Of a stretch of DNA of 64,000 nt, positions 33,934-42,444 are shown piece after piece. Within the stretch, counting starts at the first letter, position 1. The number at the start of each line of letters is the position of its first letter. The translations under genes and the position numbers were made by a program. The stretch comes from Akkermansiaceae bacterium UBA2381. GTDB lineage: Bacteria; Verrucomicrobiota; Verrucomicrobiia; Verrucomicrobiales; DEV007. The notes beneath the pieces were generated by a model, which did not search any database, was not told where the DNA came from, and saw only the letters and a program-made list of their open reading frames with translations. Location of the stretch: positions 157,736-221,735 of the forward strand of contig DDSV01000032.1 of assembly GCA_002344215.1 (NCBI GenBank), given 5' to 3'.

Positions 33934-36702
33934 ATGATCCTACGACTTTTGCTCCTTCTTTTTCTCCCGGGTTGCCTCACCCTTAAGCTACGCGCCGGGC
34001 AGCCTGACCTCGTGATCTTCCTGTCCGATGATCACACCTGGCGTGACTCATCTGTCTACGGATCGCCGGACATCAAGACTCCGAATATGGAGCGTCTTGC
34101 TTCCGCGGGGATGACCTTTGATCGAGCCTATGTTGCTTCACCGAGTTGCGCGCCGAGCCGGGCGGCGCTCCTCACCGGACTCTGGCCCGCGAAAAACGGA
34201 GCTGAGGCGAACCACTCGCGGCCGCACCCCGATTTGAAAAAGCTTCCGGCCTATCTCCAGGATCTCGGCTATGAGGTCGTCTCCTTCGGAAAGGTCGGCC
34301 ATTACAAACAAACGCCGGAATACGGATTCGATCTCGCCCGGCATTTCAACTACCACGAGGACATTGCCATTCCCGAGGCGGTAAAGTGGCTGCGCGAACG
34401 CCAAAGCGACAAACCGCTCTGTCTCTTCGTCGGATCGAACTGGCCCCACGTGCCCTGGCCGGGAGAGGCACCGGGCATCGATCCGGCATCCCTCGTTGTG
34501 CCCCCGCATCACGTTGATAACAAAACAACGCGGGAATGGCGGGCCCGCTACGTCGCGGCGATTCGGACGATGGATGAGGAACTCGGCCTCGTCTACGACA
34601 CCGCGCGTGAGAAACTCGGTGAGGACACCTTTTTCCTGCACACGAGTGATCATGGTGCCCAGTGGCCCTTCGGCAAGTGGACCCTCTATGACGACGGCGT
34701 CAGGACACCGCTGATCGTTTCGTGGCCGGGGCGTGTTGCAGGAGGAGGTCGCAGCGAGGCGATGGTCTCATGGATCGATATTCTTCCCACTCTCGTTGAG
34801 GCGGCCGGGGGAACTACTCCTACCGGAATTGACGGACGCTCCTTTCTTCCCGTGCTTGAGGGAAAGGCGAAGGGTCATCGTGATTTCATTTTCACGACCC
34901 ACAGCGGAGACGGGAACAACAACGTCTTCCCGATGCGGGGAGTTATTGATCCTGACGGAACAAAGTATATCCGCAACTTGCGTCCCGAATTGCAGTTCCT
35001 CAGCCACATCACCCGAAACGCGGGCGATAGTGGCTACTGGGACAGTTGGCTCGACAGTGCGGTTCCGAGCGAGGACGACCGCAAGCGGGTTGGCGCTTAC
35101 CTCGAACGGCCCGCCGACGAACTCTATCAAACCGCCCATGATCCCTGGGAGACCGACAATCTGGCGGACGATCCCCACCACGCCGAACGGCTTGATGGGC
35201 TTTCTGGAAAACTCGACCAGTGGATGACGGAGACCAAGGATACCCGGACGACCTTTGGTGATCCGGTGCACCGGGCGGCGCCCGGGAAACCTAACATTGT
35301 CACCGTCTTTGTTGATGATATGGGCTGGGGGGATCTTTCCTGTTTCGGAAACGAGGAGATCGAAACGGAAAACATCGACCGGCTCGCCGCGGAAGGACTG
35401 CGCTTTACCCGCTTCTATGTGAACGCCCCGATCTGCTCTCCCTCACGCGTTGCCCTGACCACGGGGCAATACCCGCAGCGCTGGCGCATCACTTCGTTTC
35501 TGAACAACCGGCTCAACAACCACGAGCGAGGTGTCGCCCAGTGGCTCGATCCGGCGGCTCCGGTTCTCGCCCGGGAGATGCGCCGGTCCGGCTACACGAC
35601 TGGCCATTTCGGGAAGTGGCACATGGGGGGACAGCGCGATGTCGTCAATGCCCCTCCCATCGCGGACTACGGATTTGACCGCAGTCTCACGAACTTCGAG
35701 GGCATGGGGGCGAAGCTCCTTCCTCTCACCGTGACTCCGAAGAATCCCGAGCCGAAGAAGATATGGGGTGACGCGGTGAATCTCGGCGAGCCGTCCACCT
35801 GGACGATGCGGTCGGAGATCACCGGTGGTTTTGTCAGGGAAGCGATTCGTTTCATCGACCGTGCCGGCGCGACTGGCCGGCCCTTTTTCGTCAACGTCTG
35901 GCCCGATGATCCGCATGGACCGTGGTTCCCGACGCTGGATCGCTGGTCGGAGGACAAACAGGCCCGCTACCTCGGTGTCGTTGACGGGATGGACGAACAG
36001 CTCGGTCCGCTCTTTGACCGTATTCGCAACGATCCCGCCCTGCGGGAAAACACTCTCGTGATCTTTTGTTCCGACAACGGGCACGAAGCCGGGGCGGGCA
36101 GCGGCGGGGGATTGCGTGGTGCCAAAACCTGGCTCTACGAAGGAGGCATCAGATCTCCCCTCATCGTCTGGGGGCCGGGCCTGCTTTCGAAAGACGCGGC
36201 GGGAAGCACAAACGGCGAGTCTGTCTTTTGTGCCCTCGATCTGAACCGCTCGCTTTACGCCCTGACCGATACCCCCTTGCCCCAAGGACAGACTCTCGAT
36301 GGAGAGAATGTGGTCGACACGATTCTCGGGAAAGCGAAGTCCGGTCGCGAGGCTCCTGTTTTTTTCCGCCGTCCTCCCGACCGGCCCGGCTTCGGGCAGG
36401 GTGATGAGGATCAGGATAATCCCGATCTTGCTGCGGTGGAGGGTATTTGGAAACTCCTCGTCAATCTCGACGGGAGCGACTTGCAGCTCTACGACATCAA
36501 AGTGGATCCGGGAGAGTCGGAGAATCTCGCGGAGTCTCATCCTGAGGTCGCCGCCCGATTGAAGAAGGCCGTTTTCGCCTGGAATGAGTCAATCCCGAAA
36601 GATGCGACAGATTCGACCTTTCAGCCCGGAGAGGCACCGCCGGCGGTCCAACCATCCGGTGGAAAAGGAAAGGGGAAGGGTAAACGAAAAAGCGAAAACT
36701 GA
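33934..36702 (+). CDS. Two-domain sulfatase (two complete type I sulfatases in one chain)
   Basis: A 922-residue protein; the start at 33934 gives a signal peptide (ILRLLLLLFLPGCLTLKLRA). Domain 1 (about 22-430): LVIFLSDDHTW, SCAPSR with Cys72, and HTSDHGAQWPFGKWTLYDD, like the N-sulphoglucosamine sulphohydrolase group. Domain 2 (about 448-900): NIVTVFVDDMGWGD, ICSPSR with Cys501, GHFGKWHMGG and FCSDNGHEAG...LRGAKTWLYEGG, like general arylsulfatases. Both keep the formylglycine Cys and metal ligands. The reading frame is continuous across the short linker near 435-448. The C-terminus is a Gly/Lys tail. Two different sulfate groups on one glycan could be removed. Confidence 0.92.
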   Translation: MILRLLLLLFLPGCLTLKLRAGQPDLVIFLSDDHTWRDSSVYGSPDIKTPNMERLASAGMTFDRAYVASPSCAPSRAALLTGLWPAKNGAEANHSRPHPDLKKLPAYLQDLGYEVVSFGKVGHYKQTPEYGFDLARHFNYHEDIAIPEAVKWLRERQSDKPLCLFVGSNWPHVPWPGEAPGIDPASLVVPPHHVDNKTTREWRARYVAAIRTMDEELGLVYDTAREKLGEDTFFLHTSDHGAQWPFGKWTLYDDGVRTPLIVSWPGRVAGGGRSEAMVSWIDILPTLVEAAGGTTPTGIDGRSFLPVLEGKAKGHRDFIFTTHSGDGNNNVFPMRGVIDPDGTKYIRNLRPELQFLSHITRNAGDSGYWDSWLDSAVPSEDDRKRVGAYLERPADELYQTAHDPWETDNLADDPHHAERLDGLSGKLDQWMTETKDTRTTFGDPVHRAAPGKPNIVTVFVDDMGWGDLSCFGNEEIETENIDRLAAEGLRFTRFYVNAPICSPSRVALTTGQYPQRWRITSFLNNRLNNHERGVAQWLDPAAPVLAREMRRSGYTTGHFGKWHMGGQRDVVNAPPIADYGFDRSLTNFEGMGAKLLPLTVTPKNPEPKKIWGDAVNLGEPSTWTMRSEITGGFVREAIRFIDRAGATGRPFFVNVWPDDPHGPWFPTLDRWSEDKQARYLGVVDGMDEQLGPLFDRIRNDPALRENTLVIFCSDNGHEAGAGSGGGLRGAKTWLYEGGIRSPLIVWGPGLLSKDAAGSTNGESVFCALDLNRSLYALTDTPLPQGQTLDGENVVDTILGKAKSGREAPVFFRRPPDRPGFGQGDEDQDNPDLAAVEGIWKLLVNLDGSDLQLYDIKVDPGESENLAESHPEVAARLKKAVFAWNESIPKDATDSTFQPGEAPPAVQPSGGKGKGKGKRKSEN

Positions 36703-36730
36703 GATCAGATTCGCACAGAGCGGAAACGCT

Positions 36731-37666
36731 CTAGCGCTTCCCGCGCAGGGCTCCCTTCACCACGTCGGAAAGGCGGTGGAGGGGGGCGCGGATTTTGGCG
36801 GAAAGGGGACGGGCGGCATCATACCGTCCTTTGACCTGATGTTTGATTCGATAAATACCGGGAAGGTCGATTCCGACTCCCCGTCCCGCACCCAGCAGCC
36901 ACCGAAAAGCGCGGTCCTCGTGGGTCTTGCACCACCGGTGGGTCGGCTTGTGAAAGAATTTCAGATTTTTGCAGTAACCGCAGGCCCGGGCCACGTCCCC
37001 GTGGGTGATTTGCATCGGCCCGAAGGCACGGGTGACGGTCTCTTCGATAAAATGATCATCTCCGATATCGACCAACTGAAATCGGGAGTCGCCCTTGAGT
37101 TGGAGGAGCGGATCATCGGGACGCAGCATCGGCGTGACTCGTTCCATCGTCGGATAGACGAGCACGTCAGTGCGGCCCTGCAATCGGTCGGAGAGGTGGT
37201 CGAGACATCCCTGGCGAAAGAGGGTGTCGCAGTCGGTGAACCAGATCCAATCCGCACGGGTGGCGAGGGCAGCCTGATTCCGGCCTACGGCGCGGCGGAA
37301 GAGCAGTCCCTTCGGCAGTTTTTGCCAGTTCCAGGTGACACCCTCCACGTGAACGCCTGAGAAGTGTTCCAGCAACTCCCGGGTGCGCTGGTCCTCCTCG
37401 CAGTAAAAGACAGTCATGGTCACCTCCGCGCGGGTTGGCGGCGAGAGGGCGAGCGAGCTCAGTTGATAGACGAGGAAGTGGGAGTAGTTCCAGCAGTGAC
37501 TGACAATCTCGATCTGCAGCTTCCCGGTTTTGGCAGCCCGGGAATCCGGTCCGGGCACAGGCGGCGAAAACCATCGCGCCGGAAGCACTCCGCTCGCGGC
37601 AATACGCCAGAAGAGGAGGCGGAGCGGATCGGACCAGTGATCGGATGACAAGGGGGGAAGTGACAT
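36731..37666 (-). CDS. Glycosyltransferase (GT-A-like)
   Basis: A 311-residue protein; the start at 37666 (MSLPPLSSDHW) is chosen because the upstream open frame overlaps nothing recognisable. IEIVSHCWNYSHFLVYQLSSL opens a GT-A-like fold, and ADWIWFTDCDTLF contains the DxD nucleotide-sugar motif. FGPMQITHGDVARACGY and THEDRAFRWLLG follow. The acceptor and donor are unknown. It converges on the double sulfatase and diverges from the VWA-like gene. Confidence 0.8.
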   Translation of the reverse strand: MSLPPLSSDHWSDPLRLLFWRIAASGVLPARWFSPPVPGPDSRAAKTGKLQIEIVSHCWNYSHFLVYQLSSLALSPPTRAEVTMTVFYCEEDQRTRELLEHFSGVHVEGVTWNWQKLPKGLLFRRAVGRNQAALATRADWIWFTDCDTLFRQGCLDHLSDRLQGRTDVLVYPTMERVTPMLRPDDPLLQLKGDSRFQLVDIGDDHFIEETVTRAFGPMQITHGDVARACGYCKNLKFFHKPTHRWCKTHEDRAFRWLLGAGRGVGIDLPGIYRIKHQVKGRYDAARPLSAKIRAPLHRLSDVVKGALRGKR

Positions 37667-37872
37667 GGAGGAAATCCGGAAGAGGAGGGATGGAAGCGGG
37701 GATACGGAACTGATTCCTTCTACTGCCTTTGGGGGCTGAATCAATGCCTTTTTGGGGAAGGGGAACGGTGCTCCCGTCTGAATATTCGGGCAGATTTTTC
37801 CTTTGGGGCGAAACCCGGTGGCCCCGGCCGGAGTTAAAAGGGAGAGTGGCTTCAATCGGGCAGAGCCGGTTC

Positions 37873-37900
37873 TTGCCCCTCGATCTTCCGGAATGATACA
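37873..37900 (+). promoter_or_regulatory. Possible promoter for the VWA-like gene
   Basis: TTGCCC (37873-37878) and GATACA (37895-37900) are spaced by 16 bp and end 18 bp before the ATG. The match to sigma-70 boxes is modest. The rest of the 252-bp divergent region 37667-37918 shows no repeat or structure I could support. Confidence 0.3.
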
Positions 37901-37918
37901 GTTTACCACGCTCCGAAG

Positions 37919-39805
37919 ATGACCCTCAAAGAGAAACTTTTTGATAAGCTGGAGCTGGCCCCGGAGAACTGGGAGGTTCGGATTCAGTTGATTGAGATGG
38001 CGGTTGCGGAGGGGGATATGCCGACGGCCAGACGTCTCGTGCGGGCGTCGCCCTCGAATCAGCCGACTCCCCCGGAGATTCAGATCCGCCTCCATGGTCT
38101 CCTGACGGGCGCGACGAGGGCAAATTCGCCCCCTCCCGCGCAGGTTCCGGTAGTCGTCCCGGCGGAGAAACCTTCGGATCGCGATCTTAAAGTTGGATTT
38201 AATCCGGTTCCTCCGGCATCGACTGTCGAAGCTGATTTGGAGGTCAAAAAGCAGAGTGAAGAGTCCCCTTCACCCGTGGCGGGTGAGGAGAACCGTCCCG
38301 GGATATCGGCAGCCTCGAGAAATCCTTTCGAGGAGCTGGCGGGGGGGCTCAGCGCATTGCTTGAAAAAGACGATGATCCGGTGGCCGGTAGCCCAACCTC
38401 ATCAAGGGGGAAAAATTCCCGAGGGATCGAACGCAAGGCGGTTCTCGATAAGTGGGAGAACTACAAAGGAAGGCTGGAACTTGCCTCCCTGGATCCCGGG
38501 CTTCGCGCCGAGGCACCGTCGATGGCTCCCGAGCGACTCTCGTCGCTGACCTTTGCGCTTCTGGTTCATCTCCTCGTCTTCATTCTGATCGGGATTGTCG
38601 TGGTTCAGGTCCCCCAGCCTGAACCTCCGCAGCTGGTGGTATCCGTTGCGCACGAGATCGAGACAGAAATCCTCGCGACGAGGATGACACGCCCCAACCC
38701 CGAGATCATCCCGAACGCGGCCGCGGCGCAGGCGGTTGATGTGCTCAGCTCCGTTTCCACCTCGTCGTTTGAGGTGCCGGATGTCGAGGATGCCAATTCG
38801 ATGAATGCCCTATCCATGACTGCGGGTATCGAGATGGTCGGAACCGGGATGAGTTTTTCGACCGACAATCCGATGGTCTCGGATGTGAATTTCTTCGGGC
38901 TCTCCGGGAGCGGGAAAAAGATCGTTTTTATTATCGATGCGACCCCCAAAATGCTTGTGGACGAGAAAGGAGGCATGACCGCCTACGACAATGTGAAGAC
39001 CGAGGTCGGGATCATGCTGGCGAATCTGAATCGAGGCACCCATTTCAACATTTTGCTCTACGACGGAAAGCAGCTCGTCGCTTTCCGTGAAGAACTCGTT
39101 CCCGGTCTCCCCTCGAATCTCCGCCTCGCGATTGACTGGCTCGGCCCGCTCAATCGGGACTATGATGCGCTCGGGCTGGGAGCCGGGTATGGCGAATCGC
39201 TGTCGGTGAGCGAATACGAAAAATCGCCGATTCAGGCGGGGGATGTTGCCCACTACACCAAGGCGGTTCAGAAGGCGATGGAGTGGCAGGCGAGCTCGAT
39301 TTTTTGTATCGTCAGCGGCTATGAGAATATGAACCGCTCTCCCACTCCGGAGATGCTTGCGAAGATGGGGAACACTCCGGAAGCGCCCCCTGCCGATACT
39401 CCGGACTCGGCTGCCTGGGAGCGGGCGGTGGAGCGAACCCGGGAATGGCTCGCCAAGGAGAACGTGGCCCGTCAGGAAAAAGGACTCTCGCCCAAAGTCG
39501 TCCCGAATTTCAATCAGCTCGTGCGGGAGATCACCGGTGCGAGCCCGCCGCGGCGAAATCGCCCGAATAACGATTTGCCTCCCGTGACGCCCGAGGACGT
39601 GGAGGAGCAGATCGTCAAAGTGGTGAAGAGTCGCTATAAGGCCGAGGGCATCGAAGAGCCCAACCTTCACATGGTCCTTTTTCTCGGGGAGGAAGAGACG
39701 ATCGATCAATACGAGGGGCACTTCCGCGACCTCACCCAGAAGAACAAAGGCAAGCTGAAGGTTCTACGCGGGCTCGCGGCATTGCAGAATGTGACAGGGA
39801 AGTGA
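37919..39805 (+). CDS. Membrane protein with degenerate von Willebrand A-like domain
   Basis: A 628-residue protein. An N-terminal helical part (MTLKEKLFDKLELAPENWEVR) resembles a tetratricopeptide-type unit. A disordered Pro/Ser-rich region follows, then one membrane segment at about 209-231 (LTFALLVHLLVFILIGIVVV) and an exported VWA-like fold from about 330 (GKKIVFIIDATPKML). The MIDAS motif DxSxS reads DATPK, so classical metal binding is doubtful. A long Pro-rich stretch and a final block (NLHMVLFLGEEETIDQY) end it. It may be a scaffold; a small pore-loop protein is encoded 110 bp downstream. Confidence 0.75.
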   Translation: MTLKEKLFDKLELAPENWEVRIQLIEMAVAEGDMPTARRLVRASPSNQPTPPEIQIRLHGLLTGATRANSPPPAQVPVVVPAEKPSDRDLKVGFNPVPPASTVEADLEVKKQSEESPSPVAGEENRPGISAASRNPFEELAGGLSALLEKDDDPVAGSPTSSRGKNSRGIERKAVLDKWENYKGRLELASLDPGLRAEAPSMAPERLSSLTFALLVHLLVFILIGIVVVQVPQPEPPQLVVSVAHEIETEILATRMTRPNPEIIPNAAAAQAVDVLSSVSTSSFEVPDVEDANSMNALSMTAGIEMVGTGMSFSTDNPMVSDVNFFGLSGSGKKIVFIIDATPKMLVDEKGGMTAYDNVKTEVGIMLANLNRGTHFNILLYDGKQLVAFREELVPGLPSNLRLAIDWLGPLNRDYDALGLGAGYGESLSVSEYEKSPIQAGDVAHYTKAVQKAMEWQASSIFCIVSGYENMNRSPTPEMLAKMGNTPEAPPADTPDSAAWERAVERTREWLAKENVARQEKGLSPKVVPNFNQLVREITGASPPRRNRPNNDLPPVTPEDVEEQIVKVVKSRYKAEGIEEPNLHMVLFLGEEETIDQYEGHFRDLTQKNKGKLKVLRGLAALQNVTGK

Positions 39806-39915
39806 AGATGGGAAAGATCCGCAGCCGTGTTACTTTCGTCACTGGTGAAGTTGAGGTGGAAAAGCGGAAAGTGCCGATTTAATCAGCCCTTTCGGACAAC
39901 GTTACTTAGAAGAGC

Positions 39916-40272
39916 ATGTTCGAACATCGATCGGAAAAACTGGTGCCTTGGTCTGTCTTCGCGCGGCGAATGGCCGTTTCGTCTCTGGTCTTGCTAGTAA
40001 GCCTGTCGCTTGCCCTGGGGATCGGGGTTGTGGGTTATCATGAGCTCGCGAACCTATCCTGGGTCGACTCGGTCCTGAATGCCTCAATGATCCTCACGGG
40101 AATGGGGCCAATTGCCCCGATGACCACGACGGCAGCAAAGTTGTTTGCCTCGGCTTACGCCCTTTTCAGCGGAGTGGTGTTTCTCTCCTCGGTAGGTCTC
40201 TTACTCGCTCCGGTCTTTCATCGAATTCTCCACACCTTCCATCTCGATGAGGCGGAACAGGAGGACGACTAG
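39916..40272 (+). CDS. Small membrane protein with a K+-channel-like pore loop
   Basis: A 118-residue protein with two membrane segments (about 20-44 and 76-98) and between them ASMILTGMGPIAPM. The layout TM-pore loop-TM with T-G-M-G recalls the selectivity filter TVGYG of two-TM potassium channels, but the Tyr is Met and the following Asp is absent. After the second helix comes APVFHRILHTFHLDEAEQ. Ion conduction is not proven by the sequence. It ends in an acidic tail and is followed by a strong terminator. Confidence 0.65.
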   Translation: MFEHRSEKLVPWSVFARRMAVSSLVLLVSLSLALGIGVVGYHELANLSWVDSVLNASMILTGMGPIAPMTTTAAKLFASAYALFSGVVFLSSVGLLLAPVFHRILHTFHLDEAEQEDD

Positions 40273-40380
40273 CAGGCACGGCATCTGCCAAACCCGCGCT
40301 TGACGCGAGTCCCGCGAGGATCGATCACTACAGTCTGCCAAACCGCAGTAGGTCACCGGAGACGGTGACTAATGTAACGA

Positions 40381-40414
40381 AAGCCCCGACGTTCTCCCGT
40401 CGGGGCTTTTTTTT
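40381..40414 (+). terminator. Rho-independent terminator
   Basis: AAGCCCCGAC (40381-40390), an eight-base loop, then GTCGGGGCTT (40399-40408), with a run of eight T at 40407-40414. A smaller hairpin GTCACC/GGTGAC precedes it at 40352-40369. It ends transcription of the pore-loop protein gene and lies 20 bp before the convergent hydrolase gene's stop codon. Confidence 0.85.
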
Positions 40415-40433
40415 CACCTCGATGGGAATGCGT

Positions 40434-42305
40434 TTAAAAAGAAGGTTTGCCGGACCAGTCCCAGCGCTCCGCTGCGTTTTCGACGGCTTCTCCAACATCT
40501 TCGGGTAGGAGATAGCCTTCATCGGCGAGAGCGGCAGCAGCGGCGCGGGTTTTCTCAAGAAAGTCCTCACGGCTGGGGTAGCGCTCCTGTCGGGAAAGCC
40601 GCGGGTCCTCGCTTTTTTCCCGTTGTTCTTGTGTCAGGGAAAATGGAATCCACGATCCCCTCAGGACCGGAAGCAGTTCGTCAGGTTTTCCCATCGAGGA
40701 GGGTCGAAACATCCAACCGGTCGCGGTAGCCAGCGGAACCGCGACTTCGGGAAGGCGAATGCCGGCCAGTTCGTTGCCATCGACATCGACCTGGGGAACC
40801 AGGAGGGGAAGTTCGGTGCCATGACCGGCTCCGTCCGGATGAAGGTGACTCGCGAGGCGCAGTCCTGCTTTCAGATCCTTCGGCGAGGTGACGCCCGGGA
40901 GTTCCGGGAAAGCGACTTCGGTGGCAGGCACGAGAGTGCCGTCTTCGATCCTTGGATAGGCACTCTCAGGTGGAGCGATTTCCTCGCTGATCCAGCGGTG
41001 CATCGCGACGCGCAGGGCGAGCAGGGAGGGGCGGAAGTCGACCGGATTGGATAAGGCTCCGTCCTCGGCCGGAGCTTCCGGAGGAAAGGCTGAGGGTCCG
41101 TGCTGGGTCCCTGCGAAGACATAGAGACGCACTTCCTCCGGCAGGGCAATGTCGATAAGTCCGGCGGGATCGGTGTGAACCAGAGCCGCCACTCGCCCGG
41201 CTCCCCAGTATTCTGCCGAGGTATTGGTGTAAAACATTCGGGGCCGATGAGTCACCCGGGGATTTTCGAAAATGCCCTCATTGAGCCCGCTCACCGGATC
41301 GGGGAGGGCCGTGTCGGCGAAAGGGTAGGAGGCGGTGCGGTAGAGCGCCAGTTCGCGCGGGGTTGACCAGCGGCGGTTTAGATCGAGGCGTCCCGCTCCG
41401 GCGATGTGGGCCATGATTCCATCGAACACAGGACCTTCCGCCTCGTCCGTGTTGAAACCCCGATAGACGAAGTCGCGCAGGAGTCGCCCGCATTGCGAGG
41501 CCCCGAAGGCGTAGGCGTGAGGAACCGGAGCAAGAGACTCGTCCTTGTCTTTCAGCCAGGCGACGGCATCCCGAATCGCTGCCAGGCCGAGACCGGCGAC
41601 GGGCGGATTCTCTGCAAGCCACGAGACTTCGTAGGTGAGACCGGGTTGGAATCCACCCTCGAGCGTGAGGGCATTTTCCCTGAGGCTCCATCGTTCGCGC
41701 GGTATTTCCGTTCCGCCCGGTCGGTCGCCCCGTTTGCGCACGAGGAGTCGTGAGTCAGTGCCTTCGGGATCGACGGGCGGGTAAGAGGCAAGATCGGTGA
41801 CGACGTAACTGTCCTCCTCTTTTTCAAGAACGAAGATCGCCTCGACTACGCCTTGCAGTGGCAATCCATCTTTATCCCTCGCGACAGGGATCTCGACACG
41901 CAGACGTCCCGGGCCGGGCGGCACGTCGAACTCCCATCCCACCTCGAGCATGGCAAAGCGGTGATAGATTATGAATTCGCTCAGCTTGCTGGTGGATCCG
42001 CGATTGGGAATCTCGACCCAGGCGGCGACGGCGGCGGGGGCACCGTCCTGCGGTTTGAGGAGGCGAAAATCAGAGGAAAAACGAACACGCCCCTCAGCAT
42101 CCCGGGGTGCGAGATCGAGGTCAACGATGGAGCGATTCCGGGCGAGGTCGGGTTCGACGGCAAAGTGGAGGCGTCCGCTCAGTGCTTCGTAGTCGGTTCC
42201 CTCGATGTCCTCGCGCTCGAGAATCTCCACCGAGGTCACCTCGCTGAGGGCGGACAATGGCACGAAGGCAAGGGCGAGAAGAAGGGGTCGGACAGGAAAT
42301 CGCAT
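40434..42305 (-). CDS. Exported alpha/beta hydrolase domain-containing protein
   Basis: A 623-residue protein; the start at 42305 gives a signal peptide (RFPVRPLLLALAFVPLSALS). It matches the large alpha/beta hydrolase family with EIPNRGSTSKLSEFIIYHRF, a WLAENPP block, and the nucleophile region YAFGASQCGRLLRDFVY with Ser in the G-x-S-x-C-G turn. IMAHIAGAGRLDLNRRW and VYVFAGTQHGP follow; the last contains a candidate catalytic His. The family is often annotated only as hydrolase. Substrate unknown. It diverges from the sulfatase at 42445. Confidence 0.83.
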   Translation of the reverse strand: MRFPVRPLLLALAFVPLSALSEVTSVEILEREDIEGTDYEALSGRLHFAVEPDLARNRSIVDLDLAPRDAEGRVRFSSDFRLLKPQDGAPAAVAAWVEIPNRGSTSKLSEFIIYHRFAMLEVGWEFDVPPGPGRLRVEIPVARDKDGLPLQGVVEAIFVLEKEEDSYVVTDLASYPPVDPEGTDSRLLVRKRGDRPGGTEIPRERWSLRENALTLEGGFQPGLTYEVSWLAENPPVAGLGLAAIRDAVAWLKDKDESLAPVPHAYAFGASQCGRLLRDFVYRGFNTDEAEGPVFDGIMAHIAGAGRLDLNRRWSTPRELALYRTASYPFADTALPDPVSGLNEGIFENPRVTHRPRMFYTNTSAEYWGAGRVAALVHTDPAGLIDIALPEEVRLYVFAGTQHGPSAFPPEAPAEDGALSNPVDFRPSLLALRVAMHRWISEEIAPPESAYPRIEDGTLVPATEVAFPELPGVTSPKDLKAGLRLASHLHPDGAGHGTELPLLVPQVDVDGNELAGIRLPEVAVPLATATGWMFRPSSMGKPDELLPVLRGSWIPFSLTQEQREKSEDPRLSRQERYPSREDFLEKTRAAAAALADEGYLLPEDVGEAVENAAERWDWSGKPSF

Positions 42306-42444
42306 AGGGAGATGATTTGCTCCCCTGTCCGGGAAAGTCAATCTCGCGGATAAGTGATGCCCTCCCTCCCGGAGTTTTCGAAAGACACCGATTGCCTTCA
42401 GGCTCGAATCTGTGGAAAATGACGGACTCAACCCTCTTCACCCG

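Noticed and set aside
35230..35300. Possible frameshift joining two sulfatase genes
   Set aside because: The reading frame is continuous with ordinary coding sequence across the linker, and the second half has no start codon with a signal peptide of its own.
36731..38095. Longer version of the glycosyltransferase starting at 38095
   Set aside because: The extra 143 residues overlap the divergent VWA-like gene and its promoter region and look non-coding.
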